This document shows, one piece after another, positions 11,114-20,494 of a DNA stretch of 31,132 bases. The notes beneath the pieces were generated by a model. The model saw only the letters and a list, made by a program, of their open reading frames with translations, was not told the DNA's origin and did no database searches. Origin of the DNA: Apodospora peruviana (Eukaryota > Ascomycota > Sordariomycetes > Sordariales > Lasiosphaeriaceae); contig JAUEDM010000013.1 of the NCBI GenBank assembly GCA_033439685.1, positions 1-31,132 on the forward strand, written 5' to 3'. The number at the start of each line of letters is the position of its first letter. Within the stretch, counting starts at the first letter, position 1. A program made the position numbers and the translations under genes.

Positions 11114-11896
11114 GCGTTTTCCAACGTGGGATAGTTAAGGAGACGTGCAGCCAGCCGAGTTTACATGCTGTTAAAGAACGCATTTAATCTTGGACTACAT
11201 TATAATCACGTCCCCCGAGCTGGGAGAAACTCTGCGACCGCGAGACAATCGTCGGGCTCCCTTGCTGGTGCGACTGCCCAAGCAAGCTCGGCCGCACGAA
11301 TGCCCGCCATCCCTGAATGACTGACCTGAATAATGGACGACTTAGTAATGAAGAATGTCGAGATTGGATGGTTGGGGTGGACCTGGGAACCAAAGAGCGG
11401 CTGTGGTGAGGTCGCTGCCGATTGGCTGCCCTATCGTTTCACCAAGACAGCCGCTTACATTTCACATTTGTGAGCATCTGAGGGCGGGACATACTTGACC
11501 CGAATTGGCCGGCAGATTTTGGGAAAGCTTTTGTCCGCTAGCTTGTGCGGGAAAACATTGTCCCCTGGTCTGCTTACAGATTTAGGTTTGGGGGATCGGT
11601 GGAACCTTGTAAGTGGCAGGATCTGATTGGATGTGATTGGAGAGCCACGCTTCGGGCCGTGTATTGCTTATGCAACCTTATCATCCTTTGCCAAGGCTAA
11701 TGTTCAGGTAAGGTCCCTTTGCGATCCCTTGCACATCAACCGATAATCCGTAGATTCCGTTTTTGCTGACCTCCAAACGGGGGTTTGTGTAGCCTGCATT
11801 ACACAGATCTCCTGCCGTCAGACGTTTGAAAGTTAGCCCGACTTGCTGACAGGGATAACCGGTAATTCAAACACCAAAAGGTCGGCACTTGATGTT

Positions 11897-12063
11897 ATCC
11901 CTGATTTGGTTATGGGAAGGAGAAAGGTTTATGCCGATTGGTGGCTTGGCTGTGACACAGTTTTGTAAAGAACTTTTACAGTATCCCCGATTTGGTTATG
12001 GAAGGAGAAAGGTTTGTGTTGATTGGTGACTTGGCTGTGAGCAATTTTGTAAAGAGTTTCACA
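11897..12063. repeat. 86-bp imperfect tandem duplication
   Basis: Copy 1 starts at 11897 and copy 2 at 11983. Both contain GATTTGGTTATG, GGAGAAAGGTTT, GATTGGTG and CTTGGCTGTGA in the same order, with scattered substitutions and short indels. Non-coding; origin unknown. Confidence 0.85.
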
Positions 12064-12153
12064 TGATTATTCGAGCAGATTGGCGATGTGTAGTCGTGAC
12101 CACATGGCGACATCTTCTCATGGTAATTCGCAAGGAGTATTATGAAGCAAACT

Positions 12154-12174
12154 AAAAAAAAAAAAAAAAAAAAA
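12154..12174. repeat. 21-nt poly-A tract
   Basis: Uninterrupted A run about 120 nt beyond the methyltransferase stop codon (T on that gene's coding strand). Confidence 0.9.
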
Positions 12175-12294
12175 TTCATCGATGTTACCATTAAACATCT
12201 CACTTCACATTCAAAACAAGTCTCGTAGCATGTGTTTTAAGAAACAATTTCAATATCAATTCAATTTGGTTCCTTCTGCTCTATCTACAATGAT

Positions 12295-13298
12295 TTATAT
12301 CTCAGGCTTCTGACCAGTCACAATGACTCTGTTATGAGCCCACATGGCACCCTTGGCCGACTCATCGATGGCGCCCTCAATCAAGCGATCAATCTGAGCC
12401 GCCTTCTCGGGGTTGGACTTCCTGATCTTGTCGCTAATGTTCATGGGGATCGTCAGATTGCACCAGTGCATCGAGTAGGCCGTGTGGCGCCTTCCAGCCT
12501 GCCAGTCGGCGTTGACGCCCAGCAGACCTTCAGCCTTGAAGGTTTCGTCGAGCGTTTTGACCCACAGAGGCAGGAGCCGGGTATCACCGACCACGGTCAG
12601 CTTCTGCACCGCCTCCAGGCAGTCCTTGGGGACGTCGGGCGAGATGGTCTCGACGTGTTGAGACTCGAGATCAATCTCGCACCATTGCAGATAGCCACCT
12701 GGCTCTGTTGTGGGGACATGGAGTGGTAAGCATCCGTGTGAGAGTGACTTTGTTGGATTTGACTTACTCAGGAGCTTGAGAAGATTGCGGAGAACAGGTG
12801 CAGGGTCTTCCTCGATGACAAAGACAATTAGGCGGACATTGACAATGTCGAACGTGCCGACGAGATCCTCCGGCACATTCTCAAAAACACTCCACTGGCG
12901 GAGGGACAGGTTGTCAGGGAGCCACTTCCTGGGCCCGACTTGCTCAATGTCAGTGTCGAAGCCGACCAGCTCCGTCTCGGTGGACGAAGGCAACTGCGAG
13001 TGCAGATCCAAGAGCCAGACACTTTGACTTGTTAGTTGTTTGGGTCTGATGAACAAGAGATGCCAAGGTCTTACCCAGTTCCGGTGCCAACGTCGGCGAC
13101 CTTCAGGAAGGTCTTGTCCCTTGGGATCTTGGGGCTTAGACTGTATCCAAAGATGTCCTTCCAGAGGTGGTGCTGGAGGTTGAGTCTGTTGTAGTCGACA
13201 TAGTCCCGCGCAAGGGGGTAGTCACCCACGCCGGCCTTGATCTCAGTCACGGTGGGAACCGGAAGAGCAGCGGGAAGAGTGGCTGTGGCGGCAGACAT
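12295..13298 (-). CDS. SAM-dependent methyltransferase (class I, fungal secondary-metabolism type)
   Basis: Transfers a methyl group from SAM, probably to a hydroxyl or carboxyl of the cluster product (inference). Exons on the minus strand: 13298-13075, 13021-12768 and 12704-12295; introns are 53 and 63 nt with GTAAG donors. Splicing gives 295 aa with no frame break. Motif I is VADVGTGTGVWLLDL, split by the first intron; an acidic residue follows in VGFDTDIEQVGP, then FDIVNVRLIVFVIEE and LLKLLKPGGYLQWCEID, the post-I to motif III region, the last rebuilt across the second intron. Start chosen as the first ATG of the open exon. It is the only cluster gene without a frame disruption. Divergent from DAHP synthase, 1.3 kb away. 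Exact acceptor unknown; LaeA-like regulatory methyltransferases share this fold but the surrounding genes favour a tailoring enzyme. Confidence 0.88.
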
Positions 13299-14605
13299 GA
13301 TGACTGACTGGCAATCTCTTCGAGTGAAAGATTTGTGGTCTGGAGAATCTGTGAAGGGACAAGGTCTTTGAGATGTGGAAGTGAAGTTGAACACTGAGTG
13401 CACGACCAGAACCTCAGAGCATGAGTATCCTTTATCGTTATGTAACTCCGGTTTGCACCAAAGAATGTCTTGCGACGTCGGCATGGGCGAACGAACCAAC
13501 GAACTCGACAAAAGATGCCAAGATCAGGGAGAGGGGATGGGATTCACGTCAAGAGGGGATATTCGGCAGGCATCGATAGTCCGAGTAACATCGATCTCAT
13601 TATGGCGTAACCTGCCTAGGCACTAGCTCAGAATTAGGTGATGGCGACGAGTCGTGGGGATCCTTGTTCAGATGCATGCATGTAAGTGGAAAATAGGCAG
13701 CCCGAGGCGAGGCGAGTGAGGTACATGCACATGCAGCAAGTCGGTGATGGAGGTGGGGTGTGAATATAACCACCAAGTTTTACGAATACGTGGGGAGGGT
13801 ACTTCTGTCCCTGTTATCGCACAGCCAGGTATACGATCCATCAAGTGTCTTGAATGCTTACTGCATAATCGAATGTCTGATGCTACTCTCTTGCAGAATC
13901 CCCAGTGTAACCAAAAGGAGCATCATATTTTGGCATCTTTCTGGGCAAGGAGTCCAGCCCAAAAAAAAAAAGATGATACCTGTTTGGTAACTTCATGCGA
14001 GCCAGTGAGGCGCCAAGTTAAACCGGATATTCTTGCATGGCTCGTCAGATTCTACGCCTGTCTTTCCGTCCAGCATCCGGTCGGTGGCTTCAGGCTCGCT
14101 ACCGTCAGCAGGAGGCATGGTACCTTCAGGAGAACTTCCCCACGTCCCAAACTCCTACACCTATGTGTCATTCAGCGGGAGCAAAGGTGAGGCCGGCATC
14201 ATTTCCCAACAACCAGCGGCTAAGGGACACGGCGTCAACATGGCGGAGAAGTCCGTAGATCTGCCATTGTGGCGAGGCATTTTCTTGGAAATTACAAACA
14301 CGTAGACAGGATAGGGAGGTACCCAAGTCTCGTCGACGATAAGCGGGCATCCACCGTTGTCTTGGAGCGACATCGCCGATTAACCCCCTTTTTATGAGGC
14401 CATACTCTTAGATTAGACCGTATAGACTTTACATAATGCACCAAAGCAACCGAGTATAACTGCTTTCAAAGCTACGCCTCTCCAACACAGCCTGTTTTTT
14501 TTTTTTTTTCGTTAGCGGTTATACACGGCAACTAGACAGAAAACGAACTCTCTCGCCTTCAACCTTTTCAACCGATCGTCCGAGATCTCGGAAAACTCAT
14601 TCACC
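13299..14605. other. divergent methyltransferase / DAHP synthase intergenic region
   Basis: About 1.3 kb that must hold both promoters. Short overlapping ORFs only. A poly-A run lies near 13961 and a T run at about 14493-14508, roughly 100 nt before the DAHP synthase start. Confidence 0.55.
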
Positions 14606-15996
14606 ATGAGTGTCGCCATAACTAAGACCACGCCCGTCATGGTGAGCCTTTCCTCATGCTAGAGGATTGCGTGATCGCCTCACTAACTTGTCGTCATGTA
14701 GACCTTCTTTGAACAGAACAGATACGCCGGCAATAAGGCGGCGGGTGAAGATTGGAGAAGTATGTATCACATTCACCCTCTCTCATGTCATTGGCAAGAG
14801 GAATATGCAGTTGCAGTTGCCAAGTGCTGACCGACACCATCAAACGGCACATAGTCTGCGGCTACAACCCTCTCACTGCGCCTGATCTGCTCCAACACGA
14901 GATCCCCCAGACGGCCAACAGCAAAAGAACCGTCCTCCAGTCACGCGATGAGGTTGCTGCCATTGTTCAAGGCACAGACACACGCGTCTTCTCGTCATTG
15001 TCGGGCCCTGTTCGATCCACGACCCGGAGTCGGCGCTTGAGTACTGCGATCTTCTGCTCAAGGCCAAAGAAAAGTACCGCGATGAGCTGCTCATCGTCAT
15101 GCGTGCCTACTGGCGAAGCCGCGTACCAGCGTCGGCTGGAAGGGGTTGATCAACGACCCCGACATTGACAATACCTTCAAGATCAACAAGGGCCTGCGCA
15201 TCTCGAGGCAGCTCTTCGTTGACTTGACTGACCGACCGAGGCATGCCGATTGCCTCGGAGATGCTGGATACCATCTCGCCCCAGTACCTTGCCGACCTGC
15301 TGTCCGCCGGTGCTGTTGGCGCCCGGACGACGGAGAGCCAGCTTCATAGGGAACTGGCCAGCGGCCTGTCCTTCCCCGTTGGCTTCAAGAACGGCACCGA
15401 CGGCACCCTGAGTGTCGCCATCAACGCCATCGGCGCGGTGCGGAATCCTCACCACTTCTTGTCGGTGACCAAGCCTGGTAAGTGACAACACTGAGTCATA
15501 TATGAGCATGGAGGAGGACCTAGGCTAACTAAGTATTGCTGATAAAGGCGTGGTGGCGGCCGTCGGCACCCTGGGTAACGACGACTGCTTCGTGATCCTT
15601 CGCGGCGGTAGCAAGGGCACCAACTATGACGCCAAGTCTATCGCCGAAGCCAAGGCGGCACTGGCGAAGGCCGGTAAGCGCCAGAGGCTCATGGTAGACT
15701 GCTCGCACGGGAACTCGCAGAAGAACCACAAGAACCAGCACAAGGTAGCTGCTTCGGTGGCCGAGCAGATCAGTGGCGGTGAGCACGGCATCATGGGCGT
15801 CATGATTGAGAGCAATCTCGAGGAGGGTGAGTACCTTCACTGTCCTTGACAAGGTTGAATGCATGCTAATATGATCACGGCGTGCACAGGTAGCCAGCCA
15901 GTGCCCCCAGAGGGTGGCAAGGCGCACCTCAAGCGAGGCGTTAGCATCACCGACGCTTGCATATCGTGGCAGGATACCGAGACCGTGCTGGCGGTC

Positions 15997-16097
15997 CTGG
16001 CTGATGCTGTCAAGCAGAGGAAGCGCTCTCCAAGAACGGCTGGCGGCTGGCTGATGCTGTCAAGCAGAGGAAGCAGCTCTCCAAGAACGGTTATGCT
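15997..16097 (+). repeat. 50/51-bp tandem duplication inside DAHP synthase
   Basis: CTGGCTGATGCTGTCAAGCA starts at 15997 and again at 16047. Unit 1 has AAGCGCTCTCC where unit 2 has AAGCAGCTCTCC, one base more. The ancestral 51-bp unit is in frame (17 residues, LADAVKQRKQLSKNGWR); the lost base in unit 1 breaks the frame. Confidence 0.9.
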
Positions 16098-16103
16098 ACC
16101 ATC

Positions 16104-16218
16104 AACGGCCATGCCAACGGATACACCACTGGGCACACCACTGGGCACACAAACGGATATACCAATGGGCATACCAATGGGCATACTAATGGGCATACTA
16201 ATGGGCATCTCAATGGCC
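16104..16218 (+). repeat. 12-bp minisatellite encoding (T-N-G-H/Y) repeats
   Basis: Near-perfect 12-nt units of the form ACCAATGGGCAT. In the corrected frame they encode about nine tetrapeptides such as TNGH, TTGH and TNGY at the C-terminus of DAHP synthase. Confidence 0.85.
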
Positions 16219-16241
16219 GTGCCAAGTTGGTGGTAGCATGA

Positions 16242-18430
16242 GCGAGTTGAGGCACATATGAGAAGGCATGCAAACACAAACAAGAGGAGGGAAGATAAGT
16301 GGCACATACATGGGCATATACGTGATTCAGTAACATCCGTATGTAGGATAGTGGTAAAACCGCAGAATATAAATATGGACTTTCACTTACCTGCAAGATG
16401 TACCCCATGAACTATGTGAGCCTTCCGGGGCAACTTTCGTCGTCTGTGGACACAATGAAAGCTTAAATCGACTTGATCTGACAGGGTCCGGGATTGTAAA
16501 GACATAACAGTTTCGGATATGGCCCCACAGCCTCCGCCAAGGCAGTGAGTGACGAGTGCCGATCGCTGCAAGGCGAGCTTGGAAGCTGGAAACTCGTGTA
16601 ACCGCCGCCCCATCAACGAGACGCAGTATTCCAGCCAAGAGCTACAATGACTCTTAACGCCTTCCTTGTACCCATACAGTGATCAGTCAGTCGGATGGCG
16701 CGGAATCCTCCAATAATCACCAATGCCTGATGTCAGTTGGGTCACGAATCGCGGTCGATGACGCCTTACAGGTATGTATGCATGGAAACCAGGGAAAAGC
16801 GCTGCGATGTAACCTGCAACAACATGAAGCACGCGGGAATCGAGTCGATCTCCCGCGGGAGGCTTCAAGCTGGCACTTGCTTTTGCGGGGAGAAGCAATA
16901 TGACCCGATGGGGCGCGCCGATCTCCTCCAAGCCCGTTCCGAATGGTACCAAAAACAAGGTCTACTCAGCCTCCGAGGTGGAGATGTCGTGATAGACTCC
17001 ATGGTACCGCTGTAGCTGTGACTTTGGACAGGTCTAGACCAGAGTAATCTCGCCGTGGTGCCACAACAGGACGCAAAGAACGAGTGCATGACACCCTCCT
17101 GGCCGTCTGTTCAGGCCCATGCCCCAAAGGTGCGTCCACCGGGCCTGTGGTGCTGCAAGACCAGGAGCAGAGGCGAGTGAGGCGTGGCCTTATCATGGCT
17201 CGTGGCTTTCAACGTGAAGGATTCATTCCAGCACATGTAGGTGGGGGCAGAGCAAGCAAACCTTGTCCTTATCTTCAGCTCGTCCGGCGGGTAGGTGGCA
17301 ACGGCTGTTCCGAGATTTTACTTTCCCAGACAGTTATGCCATGTCAATACAGAAACGCTTTTCACCTACTGGTTTCTCGAACAAGCTCCCAACCACATTA
17401 AAAGGGCCAAATCAGCCTTTATCTTCTGGAGAACTGCTTGTTCATCCCAATAGCCAGCAATGAATCGACGACAACGAATATACAATGACTCGTACAGATC
17501 GACTTCGACATCCTTCATCAAAAAACAGCGACGTAGACAGCCTCCTGTCCAACGCCGCGGTGACGATATTCCTCACATCGACCATCAACCAGAGTCAACC
17601 GGAATCGACCAAGTCTCGACAATGAACGCTCCATCACATTGTTCTCGCATTATTAGGTACCCGAAGCCACCAACGCTACTTGCAATCACCGCCTTAGACT
17701 CTCAACAGCCTTGCCTGGATTGTACGACCCTAACCTGTTCTGCCGCCCGTACCGAGACCAGTCACAACCCTACTACCCTGTAAACCGACAAGGGACATGG
17801 CTGGTCATAGAAAGAGTTGAGGGTGATAAAGGACTGCCAAGGCAAAAGGAAATGAGTCACGGGCAGGAGCTAAGGAATTCATCAAAGTGTTCTGCAGCTC
17901 CGGGTTATTTCACCGACGTCCGAGACCAGGAACTTTCGCCTTGATCTCTCAGCGTGACAACCACTGCCCCACTTCAACAAGCATGGACAGATCCATCAGC
18001 AGCATCATTCACAGTTGTCGTATTTCACGCCGATAGACCATGCATCATAAGCGTTGACAGCTTGGTTCCTGTTGCCCCTCTCCTTCACTTTCCTTTCTTC
18101 TTCCTTCTTTCACCTCTTATCCCAGAGGCTTCACTTACAGTTAATGTGCTATGTAAAGTGCTTGGATGATTTGCTATACTAACTATTGACAGACTAATGT
18201 TTTCCCTTATGTTCCTCCCCGTACAAATGCAATCGCTCAAAAAAGGGGGGCGAGGAAATCCTCAGTGAAGTCAACGAAATAACCAAAACAGGCCGTTATT
18301 CATCATCAGACAATACCATCCATCTCTTTGTCCTTCCGGCAAGTCATGTTGCAACCAGTACATCCACTCTCTCCCCTAGTTCCAATCTCACCATCCATTA
18401 CCAGTCACTCTCCCACCCCCCAACCAACAC
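16242..18430. other. 2.2 kb without a convincing gene
   Basis: Several 60-107 codon ORFs exist on both strands, but none has a recognisable domain, consistent start context or splice structure. It marks the apparent right edge of the cluster. Confidence 0.5.
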
Positions 18431-20302
18431 TCAACGACTCTTGTACGAAGGCGCAGCCGACGCCGTCGACGCGTTCCTCGTCAGCGCAATCCCCGGAGCC
18501 CCACCACCACTCCTCGCCGAGGCAGACGACAGATTCCTCGTCAGCGCCACGCCAGGCAGCTCGCTCCGCGAAGCAGGCAGCTCATGAACCAGACGCATCC
18601 GACTATCCCTGTCCCCATCGGCGTTTGTCGTCGTGTTCGCCACAAGCGGCACCGCCGAGTTCGGCATAGACGGCAAGAAGTCGTCGGGATTCTTCTCGTC
18701 GCTCGCCACCACCGGCATGACTTGGTGGTGATCAAAGTGAGTCATCTGCTGCTGCTGCTGCTGGACATCCCTTCCGGTAACCATCGGTCGGAACCCAAAG
18801 TCCAGCGGGACGTCGTGCCCGCTCTCCCAGCTCATCTGCTGCTTCTCCTGTACGCCTCGGTATCCTCCTCCACTACCATTACCATGGTTGATGCTCCCGG
18901 TTGCGCTGGATCCGAACCCAGCCTCGGAGCTATCGCTGATCCCGCTCAATCTATGTCGACGACTGCTGCGCATGCGTCGCTTCCACAGCAGGTAGGTCAC
19001 GAACACGAGCGCGATGATGCCCGCCGCTCCGCCCGCGACGCCCAGACCGATCTTGGTGCCCTGCGACATGCCGCTGCTTTTCTGGGTCGTGCCCGTCACC
19101 ACGATGGCACTGCCGTCGCCGGTGTCGCCGTTCCCGTTACCAGTACCTCCGTTGGTGGGATCGGAAGTGCCGGAGCCGTCGCCCGTGCCGATAGATCCGC
19201 CTCCTGCTCCCGTTTGCTGACCGCTGCCGTCCGGGCTGGTGCCCCCGTTTTCGAGAACCGGGACCGCGGGAGGGGGCGTGAACACCGCCATGAAGGTGCT
19301 TCCTGCCGATGTGACGAGCCCGGTGGAGAGCTGGACCGCTTCGGCCACGTCCGTTGCGGCTGAGCCTGCGCCGGCAGGGAGGAGCGGTGCGAGAGATGGA
19401 GTTCCTGCTGCTGCGTTGGGTGCGCCAGCTGCTGCGGCGCCGGCGCTGGACGCTGCGCCCGGGGCTGCTGCTGCTGGTGGGACAAACACCCCGGCCTGTG
19501 ATGCCTGGGATGCTGCCGCCGGCGGTGCTGCAACTGCCGCGGTGCCACCGGTGGCTGCTGGGGAAGCGCCGGGGAGAGGTACGAGAGCAGGCGCGTTGCT
19601 AACTGGTGCGTCTGGCACCGCGGCTGGGACAGATACGGCCGGTGCAGCAGGAGCGGGAGCGGGAGCCACTGTCGGGACAGGCGCTGCTGGGTCTGCCACT
19701 GGCACCGCAAAAGTCTCGGTTGCCGGGTCTGCCACTGTCACCGCAGGAGTCTCAGGTGTTGGTTCTAATACCGGCACCGGATCTGGTGATGGAGTTGGTT
19801 CGGGCACCGGCGTGGGATCCGGAGCAGGAGTAGGATCTGGTGATGGCGCCAGCGTCGGTTCTGCCTCTGGGACTGGAACCGGCTCCGGTTCCGGAACTGG
19901 ATCGGGCGAAGGTGTCGGTTCTGGATCTGGCACCGGCTCTGGCACCGGTTCTGGTGAAGGTGCAGGTTCAGGCTCAGGCACCGGCTCAGGTGTCGGTGTC
20001 GGCTCCTCCTCCTCAGGCGCAGGCGTGGGCGCCGTGTCGGGTGCCGCGGGGGTTCCCAGAAGCGGGTCCAGAACTGGATCGAGAAGTCCATCCGTCGATG
20101 CCGGCGCAGGCACTGAAGTCGCAGCATCTCCCAACAGACCGCCCAAAAGTCCCCCGCCGTCCGTCGATGGCGCGGCCTCCTGAACCGCCGGTGCGCTCGA
20201 TCCCGCCGCGTCGTCTGCTCCATCTCCCCCCAAAATCCCCGGATCCAACAGCTGCGCCATGGCCAGCGTTGCTTGCAAGCAAATAACACGGATGACCAGC
20301 AT
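18431..20302 (-). CDS. Pro-rich mucin-like single-pass surface protein
   Basis: Intact 623-aa intronless ORF. The ATG at 20302 begins MLVIRVICLQATLAMAQLL, a signal peptide with a likely cut after AMA. Residues ~87-190 are a Pro/Glu/Asp-rich repeat of PEPTPSPDPVP type; ~190-345 are Ala/Pro-rich; ~350-410 Gly/Asn/Ser/Thr-rich, a likely O-glycosylated stalk. One TM segment (IGLGVAGGAAGIIALVFVTY, ~418-439) is followed by KRRMRSSRRHR, placing the C-terminus in the cytosol. The ~180-residue tail carries a Gln run and two near-identical motifs, PGVALTRNLSSASA and PGIALTRNASTASA. The layout resembles fungal cell-wall sensors of the Wsc/Mid2 kind, but no WSC or CFEM Cys pattern is present, so function is open. 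Most of it is low-complexity, which explains the long antisense ORFs. A Gly/Pro-biased repeat could be cell-wall structural instead. Confidence 0.85.
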   Translation of the reverse strand: MLVIRVICLQATLAMAQLLDPGILGGDGADDAAGSSAPAVQEAAPSTDGGGLLGGLLGDAATSVPAPASTDGLLDPVLDPLLGTPAAPDTAPTPAPEEEEPTPTPEPVPEPEPAPSPEPVPEPVPDPEPTPSPDPVPEPEPVPVPEAEPTLAPSPDPTPAPDPTPVPEPTPSPDPVPVLEPTPETPAVTVADPATETFAVPVADPAAPVPTVAPAPAPAAPAVSVPAAVPDAPVSNAPALVPLPGASPAATGGTAAVAAPPAAASQASQAGVFVPPAAAAPGAASSAGAAAAGAPNAAAGTPSLAPLLPAGAGSAATDVAEAVQLSTGLVTSAGSTFMAVFTPPPAVPVLENGGTSPDGSGQQTGAGGGSIGTGDGSGTSDPTNGGTGNGNGDTGDGSAIVVTGTTQKSSGMSQGTKIGLGVAGGAAGIIALVFVTYLLWKRRMRSSRRHRLSGISDSSEAGFGSSATGSINHGNGSGGGYRGVQEKQQMSWESGHDVPLDFGFRPMVTGRDVQQQQQQMTHFDHHQVMPVVASDEKNPDDFLPSMPNSAVPLVANTTTNADGDRDSRMRLVHELPASRSELPGVALTRNLSSASARSGGGAPGIALTRNASTASAAPSYKSR

Positions 20303-20440
20303 CTTCAACAACGAATCGAAAAGTGTATTAAATTAAAGACACTAAAAAAGAAAGAAAGCGGCACCAAGTGCCAAGAAAGGGTTGCAGAATCGAAAAAAAA
20401 AAAAGTTTAGACGGCTGCCATAGCGTCCCAAAGTTGGTTT

Positions 20441-20494
20441 TGTGAAGTGAAAGGAGAAAGGAAAGGAAAGAAAGCCGGGAAAGAGGGAAGAAGG
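20441..20494 (-). promoter_or_regulatory. pyrimidine-rich promoter/leader tract of the surface-protein gene
   Basis: On the coding strand this ~54-nt stretch is almost all C and T (TTTCC-type units), 140-190 nt upstream of the start codon. CT-rich tracts are common just upstream of transcription starts in filamentous fungi. Confidence 0.4.

Larger units (their letters stand above)
10926..12294. other. intergenic between MFS start and methyltransferase 3' end
   Basis: Contains the MFS promoter with its TG microsatellite, an 86-bp imperfect tandem duplication and a 21-nt poly-A run near the methyltransferase 3' end. No ORF of note. Confidence 0.6.
14606..16241 (+). pseudogene. class I DAHP synthase (3-deoxy-7-phosphoheptulonate synthase), four frame breaks, repeat tail
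   Basis: First step of the shikimate pathway: PEP plus erythrose 4-phosphate to DAHP. Exons 14606-14641, 14702-14759, 14825-15477, 15548-15826 and 15890-16241; introns 60, 65, 70 and 63 nt. Motifs: HEIPQTANSKRTV, IVGPCSIHDPESALEY, VGWKGLINDPD, AVGARTTESQLHRELASG, GFKNGTDGTL, CFVILRGGSKGTNYDA and DCSHGNSQKNHKNQ, as in the yeast Aro3/Aro4 family. Frame breaks: one base missing near 14986 and 15111, an extra 4 nt from a tandem ACCG at 15231-15238, and one base missing near 16024 inside a duplicated segment. Corrected, it is exactly 459 codons (458 aa against ~370 in yeast). The extra length is a 17-residue duplication and an Asn-Gly-His/Tyr-Thr repeat tail; the corrected frame stops at 16241, the uncorrected one at 16236. 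A cluster-borne copy probably raises phenylalanine supply for the PAL. Confidence 0.88.

Noticed and set aside
11850..11866. Sequence resembling the I-SceI homing endonuclease site, and a 9-bp inverted repeat AGGGATAAC / GTTATCCCT (11851-11859, 11894-11902)
   Set aside because: One base shorter than the true site and with a mismatch; no endonuclease or intron context. The inverted repeat is short and has a 34-nt loop. Probably chance.
16679..17783. Series of 60-107 codon ORFs between DAHP synthase and the surface protein
   Set aside because: No domains, no consistent frame or splice pattern, and several overlap on opposite strands.
19239..20183. 314-codon plus-strand ORF rich in Gly, Ser, Thr and Ala
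   Set aside because: It is the antisense of the Pro-rich stalk of the surface protein; low-complexity GC-rich repeats keep the opposite strand open. No start context or domain.
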